A DNA stretch of 28,070 bases from Flavobacteriaceae bacterium (GTDB taxonomy: Bacteria; Bacteroidota; Bacteroidia; Flavobacteriales; Flavobacteriaceae): the NCBI GenBank assembly GCA_002709185.1, contig PAQB01000010.1, positions 1 through 28,070 on the forward strand. Direction: 5' to 3'. Positions 8,105-15,101 of this stretch are shown here, piece by piece (within the stretch, counting starts at the first letter, position 1; each line of letters starts with the position of its first letter). The notes under the pieces are model-generated. The model saw only the letters and a list, made by a program, of their open reading frames with translations, made no database searches and had not been told where the DNA came from. Position numbers and translations under genes: made by a program.

Positions 8105-9022
8105 CTAAGATCGAAGCAAGTCCTCAAGAGCCGCTGAAACTTCATGGAATTTAAAATCAAAACCTGTTTTCTGAATTTTTTTTGAGCAAACACGCTGGCT
8201 TTCCAAGACAATGGCAGACATTTCACCAAGAATTAATTTCAAGACCGTTTGGGGGACATTGGGGAGGTAAATAGGCTTCTCTATAATTCGAGCGATGGCA
8301 TTTGTCAATTCCGATTGTTGTACTGGGTTTGGTGCTACTGCGTTGTAAACCCCTTCAATTTTAGACTTTAAAGCGTGTGAAAAAATTCCAACCAAGTCTT
8401 CGGTATGAATCCAAGACTGCCACTGACTGCCTGTACCCAAAGCCGCTCCAAAATAGTTTTTGATAGGGAACATAATTTTAGGCAATGCACCGCCATTGGC
8501 ATCTAGTACAATTCCAATTCTTAAAATACAAATTTTCAAATCCGCGTTATCAAAAGCCCCTAAGGCAGCTTCCCATTTTTGAACTACAGAACTCAAAAAG
8601 GAGTTGCTGGAAAATTGTGCCTGTTTTTCCTCATAATATTGGGTGACAGAATTGGCATAAATTCCAATTGCACTCGCCGTTACAAGGTACTTGACAGGAA
8701 AATGATGTGTTTTGATATGATGTGCCAAAATTTCCAAGGACTTGACGCGGCTATTTATAATTTCACTTTTTGCGGCCTTATTCCAGCGTTGGGCAATTGG
8801 TGCTCCAGCCAAGTTAATAATCGAATCTATACCTTCTAAACTGCGCAAATCTAATTTATTGGACATGGGATCCCAGTGGAATGTTTTGGGATAACTGTTT
8901 GTATTTACTTTTGATTTTTGGGTGCTTAGAATATGGAGTTTGTAACCCTGTTGAATTAGGGAATCCGTTAGTGCTGTACCAACCAATCCTGAAGCGCCTG
9001 TTATTAATACTTTATTGGACAC
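8105..9022 (-). CDS. TIGR01777 family NAD(P)-dependent epimerase (YfcH/SulA-like)
   Basis: Member of the extended short-chain dehydrogenase/epimerase family with an unknown substrate. Seen: 305 residues, Rossmann glycine motif ITGASGLVG at 7-15, INLAGAPIAQRW near 69-80, a VTASAIGIYAN segment near 114-124 carrying the catalytic-type YxN region, SWIHTEDLVGIF near 209-220, and a C-terminal DUF1731-like tail with LGEMSAIVLESQRVCSKK. The start is GTG at 9020-9022, chosen because it gives MSNKVLITGASG, the family N-terminus. A 19-bp palindrome directly abuts that start codon. It lies 81 bp after mnmD on the same strand. The biochemical role is not known for the family. Confidence 0.88.
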   Translation of the reverse strand: MSNKVLITGASGLVGTALTDSLIQQGYKLHILSTQKSKVNTNSYPKTFHWDPMSNKLDLRSLEGIDSIINLAGAPIAQRWNKAAKSEIINSRVKSLEILAHHIKTHHFPVKYLVTASAIGIYANSVTQYYEEKQAQFSSNSFLSSVVQKWEAALGAFDNADLKICILRIGIVLDANGGALPKIMFPIKNYFGAALGTGSQWQSWIHTEDLVGIFSHALKSKIEGVYNAVAPNPVQQSELTNAIARIIEKPIYLPNVPQTVLKLILGEMSAIVLESQRVCSKKIQKTGFDFKFHEVSAALEDLLRS

Positions 9023-9041
9023 GATTCAAAATTATTGAATC
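9023..9041 (-). repeat. Perfect palindrome at the epimerase start codon
   Basis: GATTCAA-AATTA-TTGAATC: 7-bp perfect arms around a 5-nt spacer, with its last base touching the GTG start of the epimerase gene. In RNA it would form a stem-loop directly before the start codon; in DNA it could be an operator. There is no T-run, so it is not a terminator for mnmD. Confidence 0.4.
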
Positions 9042-9103
9042 ACTAGATTGTATCGTGCTAAAAAATAATCTTTAACAAATATTTAAGCATAAGTTGGAGA
9101 GTG

Positions 9104-9775
9104 TTAAAGTTTAGTAGCGCGTAGCATCTCCCGTTTCCCTGGGGGGCCTGCTAAGCGTTCAACTTCAAACCCTACTGCTTGCATACTACGGCGAACACTG
9201 CCTTTGGCACAATAGGTAACCAAAAGACCATTGGGCCGCAAGGCTTCATACATTTTTTTAAAGATAGATTCGATCCATAAATGGGGTTGAACTCGGGGGC
9301 CAAAGGCATCAAAGTAAATGACGTCATACGCATTGGCTTCGGCAATGTCAGAAAAAAAGGCTTGACGTTTAACAATAGAAAAATGGGGTAAAATTTTTTG
9401 GGTCTCTTCCCAAGAACAACTGTGAATTTGTCGAAATATAGAGGGATCCGAACCAATCAGTAAATCATATTCCAATGCCTGTAATTCATCTGCCGTAACA
9501 GGGTACGCTTCAATGCCATGGTAACAAATTTCCTGAGAAATATTCAGGGATTCTAATGCAGTCAAAAGGGCATTCAGTCCAGTTCCAAATCCAATTTCCA
9601 AGAGTGTTAATGGGTTTTGTTTTGTTTGGCGTTCTAAAAACGTTTTTAAGCCGGCATTGATGTAAACGTGTTTGGCCTCTTGTAAAGCCCCATGAATGGA
9701 ATGGTATTGCTCATTCCAACCTTCAATTTGAATGGTTTTTGATCCATCCGAAGTGGTGATTATAGTACGTTTCAA
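9104..9775 (-). CDS. mnmD: tRNA 5-methylaminomethyl-2-thiouridine methyltransferase MnmD
   Basis: Stand-alone version of the methyltransferase half of E. coli MnmC (DUF752). It uses S-adenosylmethionine to make mnm5s2U at the wobble position of certain tRNAs. Seen: 223 residues, N-terminal EGWNEQYHSIHGALQEAKHV near 18-37, SAM-binding LLEIGFGTGLNA near 58-69, DVIYFDAFGPRVQPHLW near 149-165, and a C-terminal TYCAKGSVRRSMQAVGF followed by AGPPGKREMLRA. The FAD-dependent half of MnmC is absent, as in other Bacteroidota. The start is a TTG (9773-9775): no ATG or GTG lies between it and the upstream in-frame stop, and MKRTIITTSDG matches the family. It begins 15 bp after the DUF4920 gene. Confidence 0.9.
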   Translation of the reverse strand: MKRTIITTSDGSKTIQIEGWNEQYHSIHGALQEAKHVYINAGLKTFLERQTKQNPLTLLEIGFGTGLNALLTALESLNISQEICYHGIEAYPVTADELQALEYDLLIGSDPSIFRQIHSCSWEETQKILPHFSIVKRQAFFSDIAEANAYDVIYFDAFGPRVQPHLWIESIFKKMYEALRPNGLLVTYCAKGSVRRSMQAVGFEVERLAGPPGKREMLRATKL

Positions 9776-9790
9776 AACAAAATTTATGGT

Positions 9791-10279
9791 TTATTCGGCT
9801 AAAAGGACCCCGTCAGCCATGAAACTGTAGGTGATTTTAGGTGCTATAATCGCTTCAATTTCAGCACTCGATGCCCCTGCATCTTCTGCATAATGGCGAA
9901 GGTCTGACACCGAAGTTTCTGATACATAAGCCAACCCATTTACAATAACTTCACCTGATGCATCTGTAGGCACAAAAAAACCATAGTCCTTAAATCGAAC
10001 CATTAATTCTTCTCCGTTAGACAATGGGAGTGTCATCCAACACCCTTTTTTGGAGCAAACGTCTCCAATGGTTCCTCGCATTGTAACTTGAACTGAATCT
10101 TTTAAGCCAACCATTATTTTTGTAAATTCATCAGTTGATGAAACATGGTTATAATCAAATGAGTTACCGTAGGATAAGTAGGTGGTGGATTCAATTTTGA
10201 CAGGGAGGCGTTGTGGATTGTTAGGTTTACAATTCCAAAGAAAAAGGAAAGTGAAAGCCAAAAAAAATATTCTATTCAT
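9791..10279 (-). CDS. DUF4920 domain lipoprotein
   Basis: Predicted lipoprotein of unknown function. Seen: 162 residues, signal peptide with lysine-poor MNR start, hydrophobic stretch 4-15 and lipobox LWNC with Cys17, then a globular domain containing RGTIGDVCSKKGCWMTL near 69-85, the cysteine-containing motif of DUF4920, and ELMVRFKDYGFFVPTDASG near 91-109. The CxxxGCWM spacing could bind a metal or form a disulfide, but this is inference. Upstream gene of a probable DUF4920-mnmD unit; divergent from ilvE over a 105-bp spacer. Confidence 0.85.
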   Translation of the reverse strand: MNRIFFLAFTFLFLWNCKPNNPQRLPVKIESTTYLSYGNSFDYNHVSSTDEFTKIMVGLKDSVQVTMRGTIGDVCSKKGCWMTLPLSNGEELMVRFKDYGFFVPTDASGEVIVNGLAYVSETSVSDLRHYAEDAGASSAEIEAIIAPKITYSFMADGVLLAE

Positions 10280-10326
10280 TCTTTAAAAAATTATAATTCT
10301 AAATATAATAACTTTTTATGGATGCC

Positions 10327-10359
10327 TTGTACAAATAAGTTATGAATTTAGTAGATTTG
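10327..10359 (+). promoter_or_regulatory. ilvE promoter
   Basis: TTG at 10327-10329 followed after 22 bp by TAGATTTG (10352-10359), matching the Bacteroidota -33/-7 pattern. The -7 box ends 25 nt before the ilvE ATG, predicting a leader of about 18 nt. I see no leader peptide rich in branched-chain residues, so classical attenuation is not supported. Confidence 0.6.
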
Positions 10360-10384
10360 TTGAGATCAATTTGAATGCCAGAAA

Positions 10385-11440
10385 ATGGACAATTTAAAAA
10401 TAACGACCACACAACATTCTAAATTAAAAAGTGTTGATTTTAATAATTTGGGGTTTGGTAATACGTTTTCAGACCATATGCTAATTTGCGATTACACCAA
10501 TGGGGAGTGGGGCGCCCCTGAAATTGTACCTTTCCAACCCATTTCGCTCATGCCATCCTCTAAAATTTTTCATTATGGCCAATCTATTTTTGAAGGGATG
10601 AAAGCCTACAAAGATAAAGACTTTAACACCTGGCTGTTTCGACCCGATGAAAACTTTAAACGGCTTAATAAATCCGCAAAACGTTTGGCCATTCCAGAAC
10701 TGCCAAAGCCTGTTTTCTTCGAAGGCTTAAAAGCGCTTTTAAAACTTGACAATGCTTGGATTCCATCAAAAGAAGGCAGTTCACTTTACATTCGGCCTAT
10801 AATATTTGCGACTGGTGAAGGCTTCCACGCTTCCCCGGCCGATGCCTATCGTTTCTTAATCGCAACAGCACCATCGGGACCTTATTTTTCTGGACAAGTA
10901 AAAGTACTTATTGAAGAAAAGTACTCTCGCTCTGCAAATGGAGGCGTAGGTTTTGCAAAAGCAGGCGGAAATTATGCAGCGCAGTTTTATCCAACGCAAT
11001 TGGCAATTGATCGGGGGTACAATCAAGTGATTTGGACCGACGACAATACCCACGAGTATATTGAAGAAGCCGGGGCAATGAATATTTTCATCCGCATCAA
11101 TGATACACTCATTACTGGTCCTACAAGCGACAGAATTCTAGATGGGGTGACTCGAAAAAGCATCATCGATATTGCAAAAAGTGAAGGGATTAAAGTAGAA
11201 GTACGAAAATTCACAGTATCAGAATTAATTGAAGCTTCAGAAAATGGCAACCTCAATGAAATGTTCGGAGCGGGTACTGCCGCTGTGATTTCGCCCATTG
11301 CTGCCTATGGTTTTAAAGAGAAAGACTATGTATTACCAAAGCTTGAAAATACGTTTGCCTCTCGGTTAAAAGAACGCATTACTTCCATTCAAACTAATAA
11401 ATCTGAGGACCCTTTTAACTGGCGATTCAAGGTTACTTGA
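10385..11440 (+). CDS. ilvE: Branched-chain amino acid aminotransferase
   Basis: PLP enzyme of fold type IV that interconverts leucine, isoleucine and valine with their 2-oxoacids using 2-oxoglutarate/glutamate. Seen: 351 residues, FHYGQSIFEGMKAY near 62-75, YIRPIIFATGEGFHASPA near 135-152, Schiff-base lysine K192 in GFAKAGGNYAA, and the phosphate-binding EEAGAMNIFI and GAGTAAVISPIA segments. The length and the YIRP and GGNYA motifs place it with the eukaryotic-like/BCAT group II enzymes that are usual in Bacteroidota. No other ilv or leu gene is in the window, so it is not in a biosynthetic operon here. It converges on the MazG-like gene with only 7 bp between stops. Confidence 0.94.
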   Translation: MDNLKITTTQHSKLKSVDFNNLGFGNTFSDHMLICDYTNGEWGAPEIVPFQPISLMPSSKIFHYGQSIFEGMKAYKDKDFNTWLFRPDENFKRLNKSAKRLAIPELPKPVFFEGLKALLKLDNAWIPSKEGSSLYIRPIIFATGEGFHASPADAYRFLIATAPSGPYFSGQVKVLIEEKYSRSANGGVGFAKAGGNYAAQFYPTQLAIDRGYNQVIWTDDNTHEYIEEAGAMNIFIRINDTLITGPTSDRILDGVTRKSIIDIAKSEGIKVEVRKFTVSELIEASENGNLNEMFGAGTAAVISPIAAYGFKEKDYVLPKLENTFASRLKERITSIQTNKSEDPFNWRFKVT

Positions 11441-11447
11441 CCGATAG

Positions 11448-11834
11448 TTAAGACTCTAGTATGGCTTTGATATTTGGCTTGAAATAGTTTGGCCCTTTCA
11501 TCACTTTCCCATCAGCCCTATATATGGGGCTTCCGTCTGATCCCAGTTTACTCATATTACTGCGCTGAATTTCATCAAAGACAGATTCTATTTTATGCTG
11601 CATACCATGCTCAATAATGGTACCACAAAGAATGTACAACATATCGCCAAGGGCATCGGCAACTTCTACCAAATCATTGGATTGAGCTGCTTCATAATAC
11701 TCCTCATTTTCTTCTTTCATTAAGTCAAACCTGAGTTTATTTTTTGCAACTCCTAAATCTGCTTTTGGGGTGGTTCTATAGCCAATCTTGAAGGCTTTAT
11801 GAAACGTTTTAACTGCATCAATTTTCTTTTTCAT
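11448..11834 (-). CDS. MazG-like/HisE-like nucleotide pyrophosphohydrolase
   Basis: Small all-alpha NTP pyrophosphohydrolase, probably a house-cleaning or nucleotide-hydrolysing enzyme; the exact substrate is not known. Seen: 128 residues with the metal-binding pattern EENEEYYEA near 41-49 (ExxE) and VEVADALGDMLY near 56-67 (ExxD), then a helical stretch and the tail GSDGSPIYRADGKVMKGPNYF, typical of the phosphoribosyl-ATP pyrophosphohydrolase-like proteins of this group. No histidine biosynthesis genes are nearby, so HisE function is not supported. Single-gene unit divergent from a small membrane protein with a 46-bp spacer. Confidence 0.82.
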   Translation of the reverse strand: MKKKIDAVKTFHKAFKIGYRTTPKADLGVAKNKLRFDLMKEENEEYYEAAQSNDLVEVADALGDMLYILCGTIIEHGMQHKIESVFDEIQRSNMSKLGSDGSPIYRADGKVMKGPNYFKPNIKAILES

Positions 11835-11880
11835 TGGTAAGATTTTTTTTGTAATTTTATGATCCTAAATTTACATAAAT

Positions 11881-12069
11881 ATGTTTAGTCGCGGACAACT
11901 AATTTTTGGTATTTTATTTGCTATTGTTTTTATCATCATCATCATCTTAGCCTACAAAAAAGATAAAGAATTACACCAAAAATATTACAGTGGTGTCCTT
12001 TGGATTCTGATGACTTTTATTGCCTTTATCGCTGGAATTGCAGCTATAAAATTTCTGCTAGGCTATTAA
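11881..12069 (+). CDS. Small two-helix membrane protein, function unknown
   Basis: 62 residues with two predicted membrane helices, at about 7-25 (ending in a run of isoleucines) and 40-60, joined by a charged loop KKDKELHQKYYSG. The N-terminus carries one Arg and the loop is basic, suggesting both ends outside and the loop in the cytoplasm. I do not recognise the family. Support for it being real: ATG start, strong hydrophobic periodicity, its own strand in an otherwise empty gap, and divergence from a conserved gene. It is followed by a 248-bp region before crcB that holds a TAGGTTT direct repeat and a hairpin. Confidence 0.65.
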   Translation: MFSRGQLIFGILFAIVFIIIIILAYKKDKELHQKYYSGVLWILMTFIAFIAGIAAIKFLLGY

Positions 12070-12244
12070 TCCATTGCTTATATATTACTTGCAATCGTAC
12101 CTAGGTTTAATTTAGGTTTCAAAAATAAACTAGAAGTCCAAAATTTTATTTAAAAAAAGTGTGATAGCATCATCAGGATTATTCGGTTTTCTAAAAAATT
12201 ATTTTTTCAAGGTTTTCGATTAAAAAGAAATTTATAATTTCGTG

Positions 12245-12275
12245 GGACTATTGTTAATTAGTTATAACATAGTCC
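12245..12275 (+). repeat. Bulged hairpin in the crcB upstream region
   Basis: Arms GGACTAT-t-GTTA (12245-12256) and TAAC-ATAGTCC (12265-12275) give 11 base pairs with one bulged T and an 8-nt loop. It lies 43 bp before the crcB ATG. A TAATTTCG (12235-12242), one mismatch from TAnnTTTG, sits just upstream, so the transcript may start at or just inside this hairpin. No T-run follows. It could be a 5' stabilising stem, an operator, or part of a larger leader structure. It does not fit the fluoride riboswitch consensus. Confidence 0.45.
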
Positions 12276-12317
12276 ATATCAATGAATGGTCGTACATTGA
12301 AAAAATAATTTAATGTT

Positions 12318-12689
12318 ATGAAACATGCTTTACTCGTATTTTTAGGGGGTGGCTTGGGCAGCGCTCTTCGATACGGCTTTGGAAAAATATTTCAAACGGT
12401 ACCGGGTGCCTTTCCAATGAGTACTTTTACTGTCAATATTTTAGGTTGTTTTCTGATTGGTATATTTATGGGTTATGGGCTCAAAACTGAGACCCTAAGT
12501 GAAAATCAATCTATTTTATTGATCACAGGCTTTTGTGGGGGTTTTACTACTTTTTCAGCCTTCGCCGCTGAAAACCAATTGTTTTTGAAATCTGGTGACT
12601 ATTTACAATTCGGGCTGTATACTGGGGCCTCGATTTTGTTAGGCTTACTGGCGGTCATGCTTGGGTTGTTTTTCGCGAAACAGATTTAA
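12318..12689 (+). CDS. crcB: Fluoride channel CrcB/Fluc
   Basis: Small inner-membrane channel that lets fluoride out of the cell; works as an antiparallel dimer. Seen: 123 residues, four predicted helices, N-terminal GGGLGSALRYGFG near 10-22, STFTVNILGCFLIG near 39-52 with the conserved Asn, and GFCGGFTTFSAF near 75-86, the signature loop lining the pore. Only one crcB copy is present, consistent with a homodimeric dual-topology channel. A nine-codon-long reading frame (ATG at 12282 to TAA at 12308, coding MNGRTLKK) ends 9 nt before its ATG but has no independent support. Its stop shares the bases TTAA (12686-12689) with the stop of the convergent DUF1684 gene. Confidence 0.94.
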   Translation: MKHALLVFLGGGLGSALRYGFGKIFQTVPGAFPMSTFTVNILGCFLIGIFMGYGLKTETLSENQSILLITGFCGGFTTFSAFAAENQLFLKSGDYLQFGLYTGASILLGLLAVMLGLFFAKQI

Positions 12690-13294
12690 TTTTTATAATT
12701 GTACATCACACCCGCTTCAACTTTGATTGGTAAGAAATTTTCTCTAGGAACAATAGGACAAGAATAACGCGCGTTGTAAACACAATAAGGATTGTAGGAC
12801 TTGTTAAAATCTAACCAAATGTGATCTCCATCTGGGATGGTTAAATCGATATATCGACCTCCTCCATAAGTTGTTAACCCATTGGTGGCATCCAAATAAG
12901 GCAAAAACAAGTAATCACTTGATTCCAATACAGAACTTTCGCTTTGGTAGACCTTTAGAGTGTAGTCTAATCCCTTAATTTTAAAGCTTAAAATACCAAA
13001 TACACGTTCTTTGGATAGCCTGGTGGTACTTGTTTTCATTTCAAAAAAATTGCTAGTATTTGTTCTTTTTAACTTTGCAACCACGACAAAACTTGAATCA
13101 ACAGGGAAAAATGACAACCCCTTAAAGGTCTTTAAGTTTTCAGGCTTTAGGGGAGATCTAGAGGCATCTTTAAAAAGCGCATTCAGCGATGTTTGAAATT
13201 CAGATTCGGCAGTCGAAAAACGTTTGCCCTCTTTACAATTGAAACAGACTAAAAAAATACAAAATACGGCTGTTAATTTAAATTTTTGGTTCAA
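12686..13294 (-). CDS. DUF1684 family lipoprotein
   Basis: Predicted lipoprotein of unknown function, 202 residues. Seen: N-terminal hydrophobic signal (LTAVFCIFLVCFNC, Cys20 the likely lipidated residue, although the lipobox is weak), then the DUF1684 core with GGGRYIDLTIPDGDHIWLDF near 142-161 and the diagnostic FNKSYNPYC, CPIVPRENFLPI and VEAG elements near the C-terminus. The start is TTG at 13292-13294, which overlaps the TGA of the Lrp gene (TTGA); no ATG lies before the signal peptide, so the TTG is accepted. This overlap implies translational coupling with the regulator upstream. Confidence 0.82.
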   Translation of the reverse strand: MNQKFKLTAVFCIFLVCFNCKEGKRFSTAESEFQTSLNALFKDASRSPLKPENLKTFKGLSFFPVDSSFVVVAKLKRTNTSNFFEMKTSTTRLSKERVFGILSFKIKGLDYTLKVYQSESSVLESSDYLFLPYLDATNGLTTYGGGRYIDLTIPDGDHIWLDFNKSYNPYCVYNARYSCPIVPRENFLPIKVEAGVMYNYKN

Positions 13295-13737
13295 AATTGG
13301 GCATGTTTTAGAGGTTGACCAGAAACAACATCTGAAAGAATGATTTGTGTTTTAGTTTCTCCATAAGTAATCAATTCATCTATAAATTTTTCCAAGTGTT
13401 GTTGGTCGGTAAAAACAACCTCCATGACAATATTTTCATTACCAGTGATTCTGTAACAATTAACAACTTCTTTATAGGTTTTTATTTTGTGTAAGAAAGG
13501 CTGCAGCCGTCCCATAAAGGCACGAATGGTAATCAAAGCTCTAATGCCGTGACCCAATTTCCTTGGACTTAGCTTGGCATGATAGCCCAGAATAACGGCC
13601 GAATCTTCCATTTTTTTTATGCGCTCTGCGACGGCTGGAGATGAAATTCCTACCGAAGCGGCAATTTGTGTATTGGAGATTCTTGCATTGGATTGTAGCG
13701 CTGCTAAAATTTTAGTATGAATGCGGTCGAGTTTCAT
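13291..13737 (-). CDS. Lrp/AsnC family transcriptional regulator
   Basis: Amino-acid-responsive DNA-binding protein. Seen: 148 residues, N-terminal winged helix-turn-helix (LDRIHTKILAALQSNARIS, then TQIAASVGISSPAVAERIKKME at 23-44), linker VILGYHAKLSP, and a C-terminal RAM effector domain of about 80 residues. Its stop overlaps the start of the DUF1684 gene. It is divergent from an unrecognised 129-residue gene over a 118-bp, very AT-rich spacer, the usual arrangement for an autoregulated Lrp-type regulator. Relatives in this family often control the divergent gene; that is inference here. Confidence 0.92.
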   Translation of the reverse strand: MKLDRIHTKILAALQSNARISNTQIAASVGISSPAVAERIKKMEDSAVILGYHAKLSPRKLGHGIRALITIRAFMGRLQPFLHKIKTYKEVVNCYRITGNENIVMEVVFTDQQHLEKFIDELITYGETKTQIILSDVVSGQPLKHAQF

Positions 13738-13753
13738 TATTAATGAAATTTAT

Positions 13754-13761
13754 CAAAAATA
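13754..13761 (-). promoter_or_regulatory. Lrp-family regulator promoter -7 element
   Basis: TATTTTTG on the minus strand matches TAnnTTTG and ends 16 nt before the regulator ATG, predicting a leader of only about 9 nt. Confidence 0.5.
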
Positions 13762-13827
13762 ATAAAAAATTAAAGATTTATTATAATTTATATTTAATAA
13801 TTAAATACAACTAATCCTTATTGGATT

Positions 13828-13835
13828 TAACTTTG
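13828..13835 (+). promoter_or_regulatory. Promoter -7 element of the divergent 129-residue gene
   Basis: TAACTTTG matches TAnnTTTG and ends 20 nt before the ATG at 13856. The leader between them is purine-rich (AGAAGAAAAAAAA). It faces the Lrp-family promoter, with about 66 bp of very AT-rich DNA between the two boxes as a likely regulator binding region. Confidence 0.5.
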
Positions 13836-13855
13836 TATATATAGAAGAAAAAAAA

Positions 13856-14245
13856 ATGCATTCCAACGACGCAGAATTTTACAATAGTTTACACAAAAAG
13901 GCACAAGAGATTGGAAGGCTTTCTAGAGCGATTTCTGCTTATTTAATGATTGACCTTGCCCCGCTGAATTCAAATGGATCAGAAGATCCCAATATTTACT
14001 TTTCAGGGGATATTGTTCAGCAATCTATTTCCCTTTCTGAAGAAATCATTAAAGCAGAACGCACTGCTATTGCGGACAAAAAATACATGCATGCGCGTAC
14101 ATTGCGGTGGTTGACCTATCGGCTGATGCAAAACTGCAAACGTCTCGAACAATGCAATAGTAATGGTAAAGCCTTCATGAACATCCTAAGAAGAGAACTG
14201 AAAAAATTTAAACGCCTTCACAAATATTGGATGCTCACGCTTTAA
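13856..14245 (+). CDS. Conserved-looking hypothetical protein, helical and basic
   Basis: 129 residues, not recognised. Seen: no signal peptide or membrane segment; predicted mostly alpha-helical, with a first helix over HKKAQEIGRLSRAISAYLMI, a middle helix over QSISLSEEIIKAERTAIADK, and a third over ARTLRWLTYRLMQNCKRLEQ, leading into a strongly basic tail RRELKKFKRLHKYWMLTL. The helix spacing suggests a small helical bundle, and the basic face could bind nucleic acid, but neither is shown. It has its own TAnnTTTG box and is divergent from an Lrp/AsnC regulator, which may control it. It converges on pyrF with a 32-bp gap. Confidence 0.65.
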   Translation: MHSNDAEFYNSLHKKAQEIGRLSRAISAYLMIDLAPLNSNGSEDPNIYFSGDIVQQSISLSEEIIKAERTAIADKKYMHARTLRWLTYRLMQNCKRLEQCNSNGKAFMNILRRELKKFKRLHKYWMLTL

Positions 14246-14277
14246 AGTTTAGATATCCTAAGAAATTATCCTAAAAA

Positions 14278-15096
14278 CTAATTATTAGACAGAATTTTTT
14301 GCATTCGTTGTTGCAGCGCCTTTGCTTTATTCGCAGCTTGGGAGGCAAAGTCTGTATTATTAGATGCATAAATTATATCTCTGGAAGAATTGACCAAAAG
14401 ACCCACTTCAGCATTTAATCCATACTTACAAACCTCTTCTAAACTACCTCCTTGAGCTCCAATTCCTGGGACTAGTAAAAAACTATTGGGAACAATGTGT
14501 CGAATTTTTTTAAAATAAGCTGCTTTTGTGGCCCCTACCACATACATCAATTGTTTGGCGTTTTTCCATGACTTAGAGGCTTTTAAAACAGATTCAAATA
14601 AAGTAGTATTGGCATTTTCATGGGTTTGGAAGTCGAAAGCGCCTTGGTTAGAAGTTAGAGCGAGTAGAATGGTGTGCTTTTCCTTAAATTCTAAAAAGGG
14701 CTCTACGGAATCGCTACCCATATACGGAGCTACCGTAATGCTATCAAAACCTAAATCTTCGAAAAATGCCTTGGCATACATCCGACTTGTATTGCCGATA
14801 TCGCCACGTTTGGCATCGGCAATAGTAAAAATTTCAGGGTAATGATCATTTAAATAATCAATGGTTTGCTTTAATGCTTTCCAACCGTCCTGACCATAAG
14901 CTTCATAGAAAGCAATATTGGGTTTGTAGGCAACACAAAGATGGTGCGTTGCATCAATAATGGCCTTATTAAATTCGAAAATAGGAGATGACGTCTCTAA
15001 AAGGTGAGCTGGTATTTTGGACAGGTCTACATCTAATCCGATACAAAGAAAAGATTGTTTTTTTCTAATTTCCGATACGATACTTTCAAGGTTCAT
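14278..15096 (-). CDS. pyrF: Orotidine 5'-phosphate decarboxylase (subfamily 2)
   Basis: Decarboxylates OMP to UMP, the last step of de novo pyrimidine synthesis; TIM barrel. Seen: [12 protein letters not shown] near 18-29, [14 protein letters not shown] near 55-68, the catalytic motif [10 protein letters not shown] at 94-103 with Lys96, [10 protein letters not shown], and [10 protein letters not shown] near the phosphate-binding loop. At 272 residues it is the longer subfamily 2 type, not the about 240-residue E. coli type. The frame also has an upstream TTG (15103-15105) overlapping the prfA stop, but the ATG at 15096 gives the usual N-terminus, so it is preferred. It lies 5 bp downstream of prfA and is likely co-transcribed. 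Confidence 0.94.
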   Translation of the reverse strand: MNLESIVSEIRKKQSFLCIGLDVDLSKIPAHLLETSSPIFEFNKAIIDATHHLCVAYKPNIAFYEAYGQDGWKALKQTIDYLNDHYPEIFTIADAKRGDIGNTSRMYAKAFFEDLGFDSITVAPYMGSDSVEPFLEFKEKHTILLALTSNQGAFDFQTHENANTTLFESVLKASKSWKNAKQLMYVVGATKAAYFKKIRHIVPNSFLLVPGIGAQGGSLEEVCKYGLNAEVGLLVNSSRDIIYASNNTDFASQAANKAKALQQRMQKILSNN

Positions 15097-15101
15097 AGAT
15101 T

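Noticed and set aside
9172..9456. 94-residue ORF in another frame of mnmD
   Set aside because: Lies wholly inside mnmD, which has clear methyltransferase motifs; no family resemblance seen in the alternative frame.
12102..12119. TAGGTTT direct repeat with 11-bp period between the small membrane gene and crcB
   Set aside because: Two 7-mers one helical turn apart could be an operator, but with no known regulator and only two AT-rich copies the support is too weak.
12070..12317. Fluoride riboswitch upstream of crcB
   Set aside because: The only similar string (GTGATAGCATCATCAGG near 12160) lacks the conserved riboswitch core and spacing; a covariance-model search would be decisive.
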